DNA from: Hymenobacter piscis | GTDB taxonomy: Bacteria; Bacteroidota; Bacteroidia; Cytophagales; Hymenobacteraceae | DNA: 64,000 nt | NCBI RefSeq assembly: GCF_018760735.1 | Contig: NZ_JAHHZN010000011.1 | Span: 1 to 64,000 of the forward strand | Direction: 5' to 3' | Shown here: piece after piece, positions 22,706 to 31,516 of the stretch | Position numbering within the stretch: position 1 is the first letter of the stretch | How the letters are laid out: every line of letters starts with the position of its first letter | The notes under the pieces: generated by a model | Told to the model about the DNA's origin: nothing | The model's database searches: none | The model's input: only the letters and a program-made list of their open reading frames with translations | Position numbers and translations under genes: made by a program

Positions 22706-23743
22706 ATGTCCGCTTCCAACCCAGGCCGCATCGGTGTGCTGCTCGTCAACCTCGGCACGCCCGACTCGCCCCAGACGCCCGACGTGCGGCGTTACCTGAA
22801 CGAATTCCTGACCGACGGCCGCGTGGTGGACATGCCGGCCGCCATCCGCTACCCCCTGTTCCGGGGGCTGGTGGTGCCGCTGCGGGCGCCCAAATCGGCC
22901 AAAATCTACCAGCAGCTCTGGACCGAGCGCGGCTCTCCCCTGCTCTTCCACGGCCTCGATCTGCAGAAGCTGGTGCAGCAGCAGCTCGGCGACGAGTACC
23001 TGGTGGCCTTCGGCATGCGCTACCAGAACCCCAGCATTGAGAGTGCCCTGCAAGAGCTGCGCGACGCGGCCGTGCGCCGCATTATTGTGCTGCCGCTGTT
23101 TCCGCAGTACGCGGCGGCCAGCACCGGCTCGGTGCAGGAGAAGGTGATGGACATCGTGAAGGACTGGTGGGTGGTGCCCAGCATCAGCTTCATCAGCAAC
23201 TTTGTGGACGAGCCCGGCTTCATCGAAACCTTCGCGGCCCTGGGCCTGGCTGAAATGGCCAAGCACGATTACGACCACGTGGTATTCAGCTACCACGGCA
23301 TCCCGGAGCGGCACGTGCTCAAGGGCAGCCACAAGGGCTACTGCAAGCTGGGCAGCTGCTGCGCCAGCTACAACAAGAACAACCGCTATTGCTACCGGGC
23401 CCAGTGCTTCGAAACCTCGCGCCAGCTGGGCAAAGCCCTGGGCCTGACGCCCGAGCAGTACACCACCACGTTCCAGAGCCGCCTGCAAAGCCGCCTCCGC
23501 GACCCGTGGCTACAGCCCTACACCGACGAGGTTATCAAAGAATACCCGGCCAAAGGCATCAAGAGCGTGCTGGCCTTTAGCCCCGCCTTCGTGGCCGACT
23601 GCCTGGAAACCACCATTGAAGTAGGCGAGGAATTCAAGGAAATGTTTGAGGAGGCCGGCGGCCAGCACTGGCAGCTCGTGCCCAGCCTCAACACCCACCC
23701 CCTGTGGGTGGACGCCGTAGCCGGCATGATCCGCCGCAACTGA
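22706..23743 (+). CDS. hemH: Ferrochelatase HemH
   Basis: A 345-residue enzyme that inserts iron into protoporphyrin to make heme. Signatures are VLLVNLGTPDSP at the start, the PLFPQYAAASTGS segment and the metal-site SYHGIPERH near residue 195. A Cys-rich insert GSCCASYNKNNRYCYRAQC follows, typical of the Bacteroidota form. Full length. No other heme genes are next to it. Confidence 0.96.
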   Translation: MSASNPGRIGVLLVNLGTPDSPQTPDVRRYLNEFLTDGRVVDMPAAIRYPLFRGLVVPLRAPKSAKIYQQLWTERGSPLLFHGLDLQKLVQQQLGDEYLVAFGMRYQNPSIESALQELRDAAVRRIIVLPLFPQYAAASTGSVQEKVMDIVKDWWVVPSISFISNFVDEPGFIETFAALGLAEMAKHDYDHVVFSYHGIPERHVLKGSHKGYCKLGSCCASYNKNNRYCYRAQCFETSRQLGKALGLTPEQYTTTFQSRLQSRLRDPWLQPYTDEVIKEYPAKGIKSVLAFSPAFVADCLETTIEVGEEFKEMFEEAGGQHWQLVPSLNTHPLWVDAVAGMIRRN

Positions 23744-23801
23744 GTAGGCGGTTGTCAGCCGGCGAAAAAACCTGCACCCGGCTGCTCCGTTGCGCCTTTT
23801 C

Positions 23802-23877
23802 CCATCCGGCCCGTCCGAAGTCCTTAACCGGACCGGACGGGCCGGATGGTTGCGTGGCTACTCCAGAGGCCACGCAA
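23802..23877. terminator. Tandem strong hairpins between convergent hemH and PRC-barrel genes
   Basis: CCATCCGGCCCGTCCG (23802-23817) pairs perfectly with 23834-23849; the loop adds GTCC/GGAC pairing. Immediately next, TTGCGTGGC (23850-23858) pairs with GCCACGCAA (23869-23877). No T-tail on the plus strand, so at least the 3' end of hemH is strongly structured; the termination role is inferred from the convergent position. Confidence 0.6.
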
Positions 23878-23897
23878 ACGGCGGGGCGGCTTGCGGC

Positions 23898-24380
23898 CTA
23901 ATGCAGCCGGCGCCGCTGGTAAAACGTGGAGCCGTCGTAGCCGGGCTGGTTGTAGAAATCCGGTTCGGCGGCGGGCAGCGGCAGATTCAGGGCGCGCAGC
24001 ATGGCCTGCTCATACTCCCGGCTGATCTGAATTTCGGCGTAGGGCGGGTAGTGCGTCACCGACTCGTAGGTGAGCGAGGGCACGAAAACGTTGTCGGCAT
24101 CCTCGTCGAGGGCGGCCACGCCAATGGGCAGCAGAATGTGGCGGTCCCGCTCGCTCAGGCCCAGCGCCTCGTCCAGCTCGATATCGAGGTAGCGCACCTT
24201 GAGAGCGTCCACGTCCACAATCAGCTCAAATACTTGCCCGAACCGGCGGCCATCGGCCCCGCGCACGGCCCAGCCGCGCACATCGGGGTTGTCGTCGGCT
24301 ACTTCAAACTCGGTGAGGTCGTGCAGGCGGCGCAGGTGCAGGCCCTGGCCTGAGGGGATGGGGTCGGGAGCAGGTTGCAT
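23898..24380 (-). CDS. PRC-barrel domain protein
   Basis: A 160-residue protein with the PRC-barrel pattern: DDNPDVRGWAVRGADGRRFG, QVFELIVDVDALKVRYLDIELD, then a strand pair ILLPIGVAALDEDADNVFVPSL. Related to the photosynthetic reaction-centre H-chain-like barrel found in many stress-related soil and airborne bacteria. No membrane segment. Binding partner unknown. It ends with a Tyr/Arg-rich tail. Confidence 0.8.
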   Translation of the reverse strand: MQPAPDPIPSGQGLHLRRLHDLTEFEVADDNPDVRGWAVRGADGRRFGQVFELIVDVDALKVRYLDIELDEALGLSERDRHILLPIGVAALDEDADNVFVPSLTYESVTHYPPYAEIQISREYEQAMLRALNLPLPAAEPDFYNQPGYDGSTFYQRRRLH

Positions 24381-24446
24381 AGGAATACTGGACGGTTGCG
24401 GAGCATGCCGCGGTTAAGGAAGTAGTACAGGATGGGGCCCAGCGCG

Positions 24447-25103
24447 CTATTGCGCTACCGATGGAGCGCTAAGCGCCCGGACCAGGTCGGCAGCCCGCGT
24501 GAAGTAGTCGCGCAGGGCCTGCTGTTCGGCGGCCGTGGCCGACCGGCCGCTGAGCTCGGCCGCCTGGGCGCTGAGCTGCTGCGCGGCGGGCTGCAGCTCG
24601 GGGTAGCCCTGCTGTTGCATGGCCTGCATAAGAGCGGCCGCCGCTACGTAGCCGGGGCGCAGACTGGCGGCGGGCTCCTCGAGGCGGCTGGTGGCGCTGG
24701 TCAGGTCGTCGCGGCGGGTCTGGATGAGGGGCGTGCGCAGGTCGTCGCGGTCGGCGAGGCCCACCAGGGCGGCCGTCAGCAGGCGCAGTCCTTCCCGGCC
24801 ATAAGTGGGGCGGGCGGCATCGGAGGCAGCAAAGGCAGCCAGCACCTCGGGCGTAACCGGGGCCGACTCAGCAGCCAGGCTGTTCACGTCATCGGGGGCG
24901 GGACGGGGGCCGGTTTCGGCCCCGCTGAGGCTATCGACGGGCGTAGCAGCGGGTGGCGGCGGCGAAGGGGGTAATGCACGGGGCGCATTCGCATCGGCCC
25001 GAAGCAGAAAATAGGCCCCCACGGCTACCACGGCCAACACCAGCAGAATCAGAAGCCAGGGGCTGGGCGTATTTTTCTTGCGCTGAATGTTGATGTCGGC
25101 CAT
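24447..25103 (-). CDS. Membrane-anchored protein with Pro/Ala-rich linker, unknown function
   Basis: About 218 residues. After MADINIQRKKNT comes one membrane segment (WLLILLVLAVVAVGAYFLL), then a Pro-rich linker PPSPPPPAATP and an Ala/Leu-rich helical domain. The start at 25103 puts the charged tail in the cytoplasm. No family recognised. It is divergent from the DUF2157 gene. Confidence 0.65.
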   Translation of the reverse strand: MADINIQRKKNTPSPWLLILLVLAVVAVGAYFLLRADANAPRALPPSPPPPAATPVDSLSGAETGPRPAPDDVNSLAAESAPVTPEVLAAFAASDAARPTYGREGLRLLTAALVGLADRDDLRTPLIQTRRDDLTSATSRLEEPAASLRPGYVAAAALMQAMQQQGYPELQPAAQQLSAQAAELSGRSATAAEQQALRDYFTRAADLVRALSAPSVAQ

Positions 25104-25262
25104 ACGGAAAGAAGAAAGCAAGGAGAAACACGGGTACGCGCTAGCCTTACGCGGCCGGGCAAATTATGATTCGGTTCCCGAATATTCACTCTTGTCGATA
25201 CAAACGCTTCCATACTGCCGGCAAACTGCTATGTTTAGCCTCCTCATCCCCTGCCCAGGCCC

Positions 25263-26267
25263 ATGCGTGTTCTCCCCCTTATTGCGGAATTACGGGCCCG
25301 CGGCCTGCTCGAACCCGAACAGGCCGCGGGCCTTGAAGCCCATGAGCGCACCCGCCCGTTCTCACTGCACTACGAAATCCGCACCCTGCTCTACCTGGGC
25401 ATTACCCTGCTCAGCGGCGGCCTGGGCGTATTACTCTACGACCACCTCGATGACCTCGGCCACGGCGCGGTAGTGGTCCTCATCAGCCTGCTGACGGCCG
25501 CCTGCTTTACGTACGCGGCCCGGCACCGACGGCCTTTCAGCTGGGCCCAGGTACCCAACTCCGGACTGCTGCCCGATTACCTGCTGCTGCTGGGTTGTTT
25601 GCTGTTTCTGGTTCTCGAAGGCTACCTGCAGGCCCAGTATACCCTCTTCGGCACCCGCTACGGACTGGCCCTGGCCGTGCCAGCGGCCCTGTTCTTCTAC
25701 CTCGCCTACCGCCTCGACCACCGGGGCGTGCTCTCGATGGGCATTACGGCCCTGGCCGCCTGGGCCGGCCTGAGCGTGCAGCCGTTGTCCATCTTCGAAA
25801 ATCAGTTTCTGACCGCGCCGGTTAGCCGGGCCGCGCTGGGACTGGGGGCGGCGCTGCTGGTAGCAGGCTGGCTGAGCGAAACCCGCCACCGCAAGGCCCA
25901 CTTCGCCTACACCTACCTGCTGCTGGGCGGCAACCTGCTGCTGGCCGCCGCCACGGCCGCCCTGTTCGCCGAAGTGCTGCGGCCCGCCGGGCTGCTGGTT
26001 CTGCTGATTCTGGGCGTGAGTGCCGGGCTGTTCTGGTACGGCCGGCGGGCTCACGCTCATGTTTTCCTGCTGCTGGGCGCGGCCTACGGCTACGTGGCTC
26101 TCACCTACGGCCTCTTCCGGTTCTTCGACAGCCTGGGGACCAGTGGGAGCGAATTATGGTTCACGTTCTGCCTGTATTATTTCCTGGTTTCCGCCGTGGC
26201 AGCCGTGTGGTTTCTTACGCACCTCAAACGGCTGGCCGGCACCGCTGCTCATGCGCAAAATCTATAA
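25263..26267 (+). CDS. DUF2157-type multipass membrane protein
   Basis: A 334-residue inner-membrane protein with a short soluble N-terminus (RVLPLIAELRARGLLEPEQAAGLEAH, the DUF2157 start pattern) and about 9-10 membrane helices. Function unknown. The next gene overlaps its end by 17 nt, so the two are translated together and probably form a pair. Confidence 0.8.
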   Translation: MRVLPLIAELRARGLLEPEQAAGLEAHERTRPFSLHYEIRTLLYLGITLLSGGLGVLLYDHLDDLGHGAVVVLISLLTAACFTYAARHRRPFSWAQVPNSGLLPDYLLLLGCLLFLVLEGYLQAQYTLFGTRYGLALAVPAALFFYLAYRLDHRGVLSMGITALAAWAGLSVQPLSIFENQFLTAPVSRAALGLGAALLVAGWLSETRHRKAHFAYTYLLLGGNLLLAAATAALFAEVLRPAGLLVLLILGVSAGLFWYGRRAHAHVFLLLGAAYGYVALTYGLFRFFDSLGTSGSELWFTFCLYYFLVSAVAAVWFLTHLKRLAGTAAHAQNL

Positions 26268-27480
26268 TCCCGCCTGGGCTCATCACGAAGCCATGCGGCA
26301 GGCGGCCCAACGCTGGCACCGCGCCGGGCGGCTGCCCCAGCCGCAACTGGAAGCCATCCGGGCGGCTTATCCGCTGGACTTCTACCGTCCCACCATCTAC
26401 CTGCGGATTCTGCTCTTTCTGCTCGTGAGCCTGGCCTACTTGGTGGCGGCGGGTTTGCTGGGCCTGTTCATTTACTCCCTCACGGATACCCACTCGTACC
26501 ATGCAGGCCGCGAAACGCTGGTGTTCGGCTCCACCTTTCTGCTGGCGGCCCTGGCAGGGCAGTTTGTACTGCTTAACCTGATTCGCACCTCCCGGCTCTA
26601 CCACGCCGGCTCCGACCAAGCCCTGCTCTACCTCAGTCTCGGCTTTGCCGCCGCCACCGTCTTCTGCTTCCTGGAAGTGGGGCGGCCGCCTGTTGAGGGC
26701 GACTGGCTCACCCTCGGCTCCGCTTATCTGCCGCTGCTATTGGTACCGGTGCTGGGGCTGCTGCTACTGGCCACGGTAAGCTACGCCGATCCGCTGGTGG
26801 CAGCTGCCGCCTACCTAACCACGCTGGCCCTGCTGGCCAACCTGTTGCTGCGCTTCGGCAGCGGCCGGCTGCTGCTGCCGTTTGCCGTCATGGCCGCCGC
26901 CGTGGGCCTTTATTACCTGGTGCGTCGCCTGGGCCGCCGTCCCGATTACTGGTACTACCGCTACTGCCTGCTCACGCTCAAAGCCCTGGCCCTGGCTACG
27001 TTTTACCTGGGCGGCAACTACCTGATGGTGCGCGAAGCCAACGCGGCCCTGAGCGGCGACTACGTTTCCCGGCAGATTCCCTTCGCGCTGATTTTCTACC
27101 TGCTCACAGCCCTCCTTCCGCTGGCCTACCTTGCCCACGGCCTGCGCCGCCCCGACCGGGTCTGGCTCCTGACGGGCCTGGCCGCGCTGGCTTTTTCGGG
27201 CTACACCGTGCGGTTCTACCACTCGGTTCTTCCCCCCGCCGTGGCCAGTGCCTTGATCGGAGCCGGCCTGGTGGCACTCATGGCCCTGGCGCTGCGCTAC
27301 CTGCGCACGCCCCGTCACGGCCTTACGGCCGACCCCGACGATGCCCCGTCGGAACGACCGGGCCTCAACCTGGAAGCCCTCATCGTCGCTCAGACGGCCC
27401 ACGCCCCTCAGGCCCCGGAGCCCGGCTTCCAGTTCGGGGGCGGCCAGACCGGCGGCGGCGGCGCGGAAGGGAAGTGGTGA
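26251..27480 (+). CDS. Multipass membrane protein, partner of the DUF2157 protein
   Basis: A 409-residue protein with an N-terminal soluble helix region (MRKIYNPAWAHHEAMRQAAQ) and about 11 membrane helices; the C-terminal 50 residues are hydrophilic and end in a Gly-rich FGGGQTGGGGAEGKW tail. The start at 26251 gives an overlap with the preceding gene. Function unknown; the paired arrangement with DUF2157 is the main clue. The stop codon is at the edge of the nested palindrome. Confidence 0.75.
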   Translation: MRKIYNPAWAHHEAMRQAAQRWHRAGRLPQPQLEAIRAAYPLDFYRPTIYLRILLFLLVSLAYLVAAGLLGLFIYSLTDTHSYHAGRETLVFGSTFLLAALAGQFVLLNLIRTSRLYHAGSDQALLYLSLGFAAATVFCFLEVGRPPVEGDWLTLGSAYLPLLLVPVLGLLLLATVSYADPLVAAAAYLTTLALLANLLLRFGSGRLLLPFAVMAAAVGLYYLVRRLGRRPDYWYYRYCLLTLKALALATFYLGGNYLMVREANAALSGDYVSRQIPFALIFYLLTALLPLAYLAHGLRRPDRVWLLTGLAALAFSGYTVRFYHSVLPPAVASALIGAGLVALMALALRYLRTPRHGLTADPDDAPSERPGLNLEALIVAQTAHAPQAPEPGFQFGGGQTGGGGAEGKW

Positions 27481-27705
27481 ATGAGTGAAGTAGCAGATGG
27501 GTGAGTAGGACTGTAATCATGAGGCGCAACTGATGCAATCCGTCCTTTCCGCAGTCAAAAAATCCTGGTAAACACAAAGCCCCTGACGTGCGCACGTCAG
27601 GGGCTTTAAGACAGGTCGAAGATGGGAAGAAGGTGAAGGACGGATTGCTTCGGCCACCGGCCTCGCAATGACGGCCCGGTTCACTTATTCGCTACTGCAC
27701 TCATG
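27478..27705. repeat. Concentric three-layer palindrome filling the spacer before the cysteine desulfurase gene
   Basis: Outer arms 27481-27505 and 27680-27704 match at 19 of 25 positions; middle arms GCAATCCGTCCTT (27535-27547) and 27636-27648 match perfectly; the inner 32-bp palindrome is 27576-27607. All three share the same centre (27591.5-27592.5). The outer arm begins at the TGA stop codon of the preceding gene. Confidence 0.85.
27576..27607. terminator. Perfect 32-bp palindrome acting as bidirectional terminator
   Basis: AAAGCCCCTGACGTGC is followed directly by its exact reverse complement. It lies between convergent genes and is the innermost layer of the concentric palindrome. Confidence 0.75.
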
Positions 27706-27720
27706 CACCAGATTCACCGC

Positions 27721-28860
27721 TTAAGCGGGTACTTTGCGGTACATTTTGGCCAGCTGCTCCACGGCATAATCCACTTCCTCCGCCGTGTTGTACTTGCTCA
27801 TCGAGAAGCGGATGGTGCCGCGGGTGGGGTCGCAGCCCAGGGCGGTGAGCACGTGGGAGCCGGCGTTGGCCCCGCTGGTACAGGCCGAGCCGCCCGACAC
27901 CGAGATGCGGTTGATATCGAGGTTGAAGAGCAGCATCTCATTCATATCAGAGGGCGGCAAGCTCACGCTCAGCACCGTGTACAGGCTCTGGTCGGCCTCG
28001 GCCGAGGTGCCGTTGAATTCTACTCCGTCGATTTCCGTGCGCAGCTTCGCCATAAACCGGTCTTTTAGGCCCTGGATGTGCTGCTGGTGGTCGGCCATGT
28101 CGCGGTAGGCAATTTCGAGCGCCTTGGCCAGGCCCACAATACCGTACACGTTCTCGGTGCCGGCACGCTGGTTGCGCTCCTGGGAGCCACCGTGAATGAG
28201 CGTATCCACCGTCTGGCCCGAGCGGCGGTAGAGGAACCCAACGCCCTTCGGACCGTGGAATTTGTGGGCTGAGCCCACCAGAAAATCCACCGGCAACTGC
28301 TGCACATCGTGACGGTAATGGCCCATGGTCTGCACCGTATCGGTGTGAAACACGGCCTTGTGCCGGGCGCAGATGTCGCCGATGGCCTGAATGTCGTTGA
28401 GGTTGCCGATTTCGTTGTTGGCGTGCATCAGGCTCACGAAAGTGCGCGGGTGCGCGGCCAGCAGCTCTTCCAGATGCTCCAGATCCAGACGGCCGCGGGC
28501 ATCGTGGCGCAGGTAGCTCAGCGCCATGCCCTGCTTTTCCAGGGCCTGCATGGTGTGCAGCACGGCGTGGTGCTCCAGGGCGGAGGTAATGCCGTGCGTC
28601 AGGCCCAGCGTGCGCACACTCCCGAAAGCAGCGTAGTTGTCGGCCTCCGTCCCGCAGGAGGTAAACACAATTTCGGCCGGGGCAGCATTGATGAGGTGGG
28701 CCACGGTTTTACGGGCATTCTCGACGGCGGCGCGCACCTGCCGGCCGTGGCCGTGGATGCTGCTGGGGTTGCCGAAGTGGTTTTGCAGAAACGGCAGCAT
28801 GGCCTCCAGCACTTCGGGGTCCAGGGGAGTCGTGGCGGCGTTATCGAAATACACGTTCAT
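27721..28860 (-). CDS. Cysteine desulfurase (IscS/NifS type)
   Basis: A 379-residue PLP enzyme that takes sulfur from cysteine for Fe-S clusters and thiolated tRNA. The start at 28860 (MNVYFDNAATTPLDPEV) fits the family; the longer frame upstream has no family similarity. PLP lysine is in GSAHKFHGPKG, and the persulfide Cys in SGGSACTSGA. The extended Cys loop and HANNEIG put it in the IscS/NifS group. It stands alone; no iscU or iscR next to it. It could also serve mnmH/selD or tRNA thiolation. Confidence 0.92.
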   Translation of the reverse strand: MNVYFDNAATTPLDPEVLEAMLPFLQNHFGNPSSIHGHGRQVRAAVENARKTVAHLINAAPAEIVFTSCGTEADNYAAFGSVRTLGLTHGITSALEHHAVLHTMQALEKQGMALSYLRHDARGRLDLEHLEELLAAHPRTFVSLMHANNEIGNLNDIQAIGDICARHKAVFHTDTVQTMGHYRHDVQQLPVDFLVGSAHKFHGPKGVGFLYRRSGQTVDTLIHGGSQERNQRAGTENVYGIVGLAKALEIAYRDMADHQQHIQGLKDRFMAKLRTEIDGVEFNGTSAEADQSLYTVLSVSLPPSDMNEMLLFNLDINRISVSGGSACTSGANAGSHVLTALGCDPTRGTIRFSMSKYNTAEEVDYAVEQLAKMYRKVPA

Positions 28861-28918
28861 GAGCGGCGCGGCAAGGCAGTAACGACCGGCGCCCGGGCCG
28901 GTCCGAATAATTTCGCCA

Positions 28919-28926
28919 CAAAAATA
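28919..28926 (-). promoter_or_regulatory. -7 promoter box of the cysteine desulfurase gene
   Basis: CAAAAATA on the plus strand is TATTTTTG on the minus strand, an exact TANNTTTG box, 59 nt upstream of the start codon. The -33 element is not clear. Confidence 0.45.
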
Positions 28927-29068
28927 GGGGTTTCCCCGGTGGCGAAATTGTGAAGTGGAGAGATAGGAAAATACTGAGTTGCCGTTCAAACGGTCCTGGC
29001 AGCGCTACGTGCACCGATAGAACCATCCGAACGGCAACTCACCATTTCCCTATCTCACCACCTCGCCG

Positions 29069-30457
29069 CTACTGGTTGATAATTTCCTTGATATCACCGA
29101 TGATTTTGTTGGCCAGATGGTCAGCCGTAGCGTTGGACTCCGACTCGGCGTAGATACGGATGATGGGCTCGGTGTTGGATTTGCGCAGGTGTACCCACTC
29201 CTTATCAAAGTCGATTTTCACGCCGTCAATGGTGTTCACTTGATGCTTGGCGTAGCGCTTTTCCATCTCCACCAGTACCTGGTCGGTGTTGATGTCCGGT
29301 GTCAGTTCAATCTTGTTCTTCGAGATGAAGTAGTTTGGGTACGAAGCCCGCAGGCGCGTCATGGTCAGGCCGGTTTTGGCCAGGTGGCTCAGAAACAGCG
29401 CAATGCCCACCAGGGAGTCGCGGCCGTAGTGCAGCTCGGGGTAGATGATACCGCCGTTGCCCTCCCCGCCAATTACGGCGTTGGTTTCCTTCATCTTATT
29501 CACCACGTTCACCTCGCCCACGGCGGCGGCGGCGTACTGCCCGCCGTGCTTCTCAGTCACGTCGCGCAGGGCGCGGGTGCTGCTCAGGTTGCTCACGGTG
29601 TTGCCGCCGCCCAGTTGCTGGAGCACGTAGTCGGCCACGGCTACCAGCGTATATTCCTCCCCGAACATGCTGCCGTCCTCGTTCACGAGGGCCAGACGGT
29701 CCACGTCAGGATCCACCACGATGCCCAGGTCGAAGGAGCCTTTTTCGAGCACCCGGGCAATTTCGCGCAGGTTTTCGGGTAGCGGCTCGGGATTGTGGGC
29801 GAAGTCGCCGGTCGGCTCGCAGAACAGCTTTTCAATTACCTCCACGCCCAGCTGCTCCAGCAGCATCGGCACGGCAAAACCGCCCGTGGAATTCACGGCG
29901 TCTACCACCACGCGGAAGTTTTTGGCCTGAATGGCGGCTTTATCCACCAGAGGCAGGGCCAGAATGGCCTCAATGTGCTGCTGCAGGAAAGTGTCGTCGG
30001 TGGTGTAGCTGCCCAGCTTGGTTACAGGCGCAAAATCGAACGACTCGGAGTCACCCAGGGCCAGTACCTGCTTGCCGTCCTCGTCCGAAATGAACTCGCC
30101 TTTGTGGTTAAGCAGCTTTAGGGCATTCCACTGCTTGGGGTTGTGCGAGGCCGTGAGAATAATGCCGCCGCCAGCCTTTTTGGCGGGCACGGCCATTTCC
30201 ACAGTCGGCGTAGTGCTCATACCCAGATCAATCACATTGATGCCCAAGCCCTGGAGCGTGGCCGTCACGAGGCGGTTGACCATGTCGCCGGAAAGGCGGG
30301 CGTCGCGGCCGATGATGATGAGGTTGTTCTGCGTTTTTTCCAGTACCCACGTGCCGAAGGCAGCGGCGTATTTAACGATGTCGAGGGGCGTCAGACCGTC
30401 GCCGGCTGCGCCGCCGATAGTGCCCCGGATACCCGAGATGGATTTGATCAGTGCCAC
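29069..30457 (-). CDS. glmM: Phosphoglucosamine mutase GlmM
   Basis: A 462-residue alpha-phosphohexomutase that makes glucosamine-1-phosphate for UDP-GlcNAc. The start is a GTG at 30457 (read as MALIKSISGIRGTIGG), which gives the typical Bacteroidota N-terminus; an upstream ATG would add an unrelated 17 residues. The phosphoserine is S104 in TASHNPKQW, the metal loop is DPDVDRLA and the substrate loop is GEGNGG. The C-terminal loop RKSNTEPIIRIYAES binds phosphate. Divergent from mazG. Confidence 0.94.
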   Translation of the reverse strand: MALIKSISGIRGTIGGAAGDGLTPLDIVKYAAAFGTWVLEKTQNNLIIIGRDARLSGDMVNRLVTATLQGLGINVIDLGMSTTPTVEMAVPAKKAGGGIILTASHNPKQWNALKLLNHKGEFISDEDGKQVLALGDSESFDFAPVTKLGSYTTDDTFLQQHIEAILALPLVDKAAIQAKNFRVVVDAVNSTGGFAVPMLLEQLGVEVIEKLFCEPTGDFAHNPEPLPENLREIARVLEKGSFDLGIVVDPDVDRLALVNEDGSMFGEEYTLVAVADYVLQQLGGGNTVSNLSSTRALRDVTEKHGGQYAAAAVGEVNVVNKMKETNAVIGGEGNGGIIYPELHYGRDSLVGIALFLSHLAKTGLTMTRLRASYPNYFISKNKIELTPDINTDQVLVEMEKRYAKHQVNTIDGVKIDFDKEWVHLRKSNTEPIIRIYAESESNATADHLANKIIGDIKEIINQ

Positions 30458-30505
30458 GTGCTTACTGCTAAAATGGATGTGGGCGAAATCACCCGAAAGA
30501 GGCCG

Positions 30506-30513
30506 CAAAAGTA
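30506..30513 (-). promoter_or_regulatory. -7 promoter box of glmM
   Basis: CAAAAGTA on the plus strand is TACTTTTG on the minus strand, an exact TANNTTTG, 49 nt upstream of the GTG start. Confidence 0.45.
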
Positions 30514-30612
30514 GCCAACCCCGCTAGCTTTCCCTACGAAAGAAGTTCTGGTTTCGGATGCTTTCCGCCCTAATCGTACTCGTGTAGGCACAGGGAATGC
30601 CGTAAGCCATTG

Positions 30613-30620
30613 TATATTTG
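30613..30620 (+). promoter_or_regulatory. -7 promoter box of mazG, adjacent to the start codon
   Basis: An exact TANNTTTG box (TATATTTG) ends 5 nt before the ATG at 30626. With the usual distance to the transcription start, the mRNA would have almost no leader. No clear -33 TTTG. Confidence 0.45.
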
Positions 30621-30625
30621 GCCTG

Positions 30626-31456
30626 ATGGAAACTACCCTCCCCCCCCGCCGGGAAGAACAGCTGAAGGCTTTTGGCCGCCTGCTGGACGTGCTGGAGCGC
30701 CTGCGGGCCGAGTGTCCCTGGGACCGGAAACAGACCCTGGAAAGCCTGCGCCACCTCACCATTGAGGAAACCTACGAGCTCAGCGACGCCATTATCCGTC
30801 ACGATCTGCCCGACCTGAAAAAGGAACTCGGCGACGTGATGCTGCACCTCACGTTTTACGCCAAAATTGCCAGCGAACAGGGGGCGTTTGACATTGCTGA
30901 TGTGCTCCATGCCCAGTGTGAAAAGCTCATCTTCCGGCATCCGCACATTTATGGCGATGCAAAGGCGGAAACGGAGGAGCAGGTCAAGCAGAACTGGGAG
31001 CAGCTCAAACTTCAGGAGAAAGGCAACACCTCCGTGCTCGGCGGCGTACCTACCTCACTGCCGGCGCTGGTCAAAGCCATGCGCATTCAGGAAAAGGCCC
31101 GCGGTGCGGGGTTCGACTGGGAAAAACCGGAACAGGTGTGGGAGAAGGTGCAGGAAGAGTTGGCGGAGTTTGGAGCCGAGTTTGCCGACGCTGACTCCGC
31201 TACGGCCAGTCCCGAGCGTACGGCGGCCGAATTCGGGGACGTTTTATTCTCGCTCATCAACTTCGCCCGCCACGCGGGCATCAACCCCGAGGAAGCCCTG
31301 GAGCGGACCAACCGCAAGTTCATCCACCGTTTTCAGTATCTTGAAACCCAGGCCGCCCAGGATGGCCACCAACTTCGTGACCTCACCTTGGCCCAGATGG
31401 ACGTGTATTGGGAACGGGCCAAGCAAATTCCGCCAGCCGCCGCGAAAGAAAGTTGA
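30626..31456 (+). CDS. mazG: Nucleoside triphosphate pyrophosphohydrolase MazG
   Basis: A 276-residue all-alpha NTP pyrophosphohydrolase that removes non-canonical nucleotides and can lower (p)ppGpp. Two MazG units: the first with CPWDRKQTLESLR and the metal-binding EETYELSDAI and KKELGDVMLHL (about residues 30-75); the second with EVQEELAEF-like VQEELAEFGAEF and EFGDVLFSLINFARHAG (about 170-215). Full length. It is divergent from glmM and may be leaderless. Confidence 0.95.
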   Translation: METTLPPRREEQLKAFGRLLDVLERLRAECPWDRKQTLESLRHLTIEETYELSDAIIRHDLPDLKKELGDVMLHLTFYAKIASEQGAFDIADVLHAQCEKLIFRHPHIYGDAKAETEEQVKQNWEQLKLQEKGNTSVLGGVPTSLPALVKAMRIQEKARGAGFDWEKPEQVWEKVQEELAEFGAEFADADSATASPERTAAEFGDVLFSLINFARHAGINPEEALERTNRKFIHRFQYLETQAAQDGHQLRDLTLAQMDVYWERAKQIPPAAAKES

Positions 31457-31516
31457 TCGAGAAATAGCCTTTTTTTAAGGCGCGTGTAGTTTTAAAGCGT
31501 TTAAACGCATTTTTCA

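Noticed and set aside
31467..31481. Possible terminator of mazG (GCCTT, T-run, AAGGC)
   Set aside because: The stem is only 5 bp and its loop is a T-run; too weak to call without transcript data.
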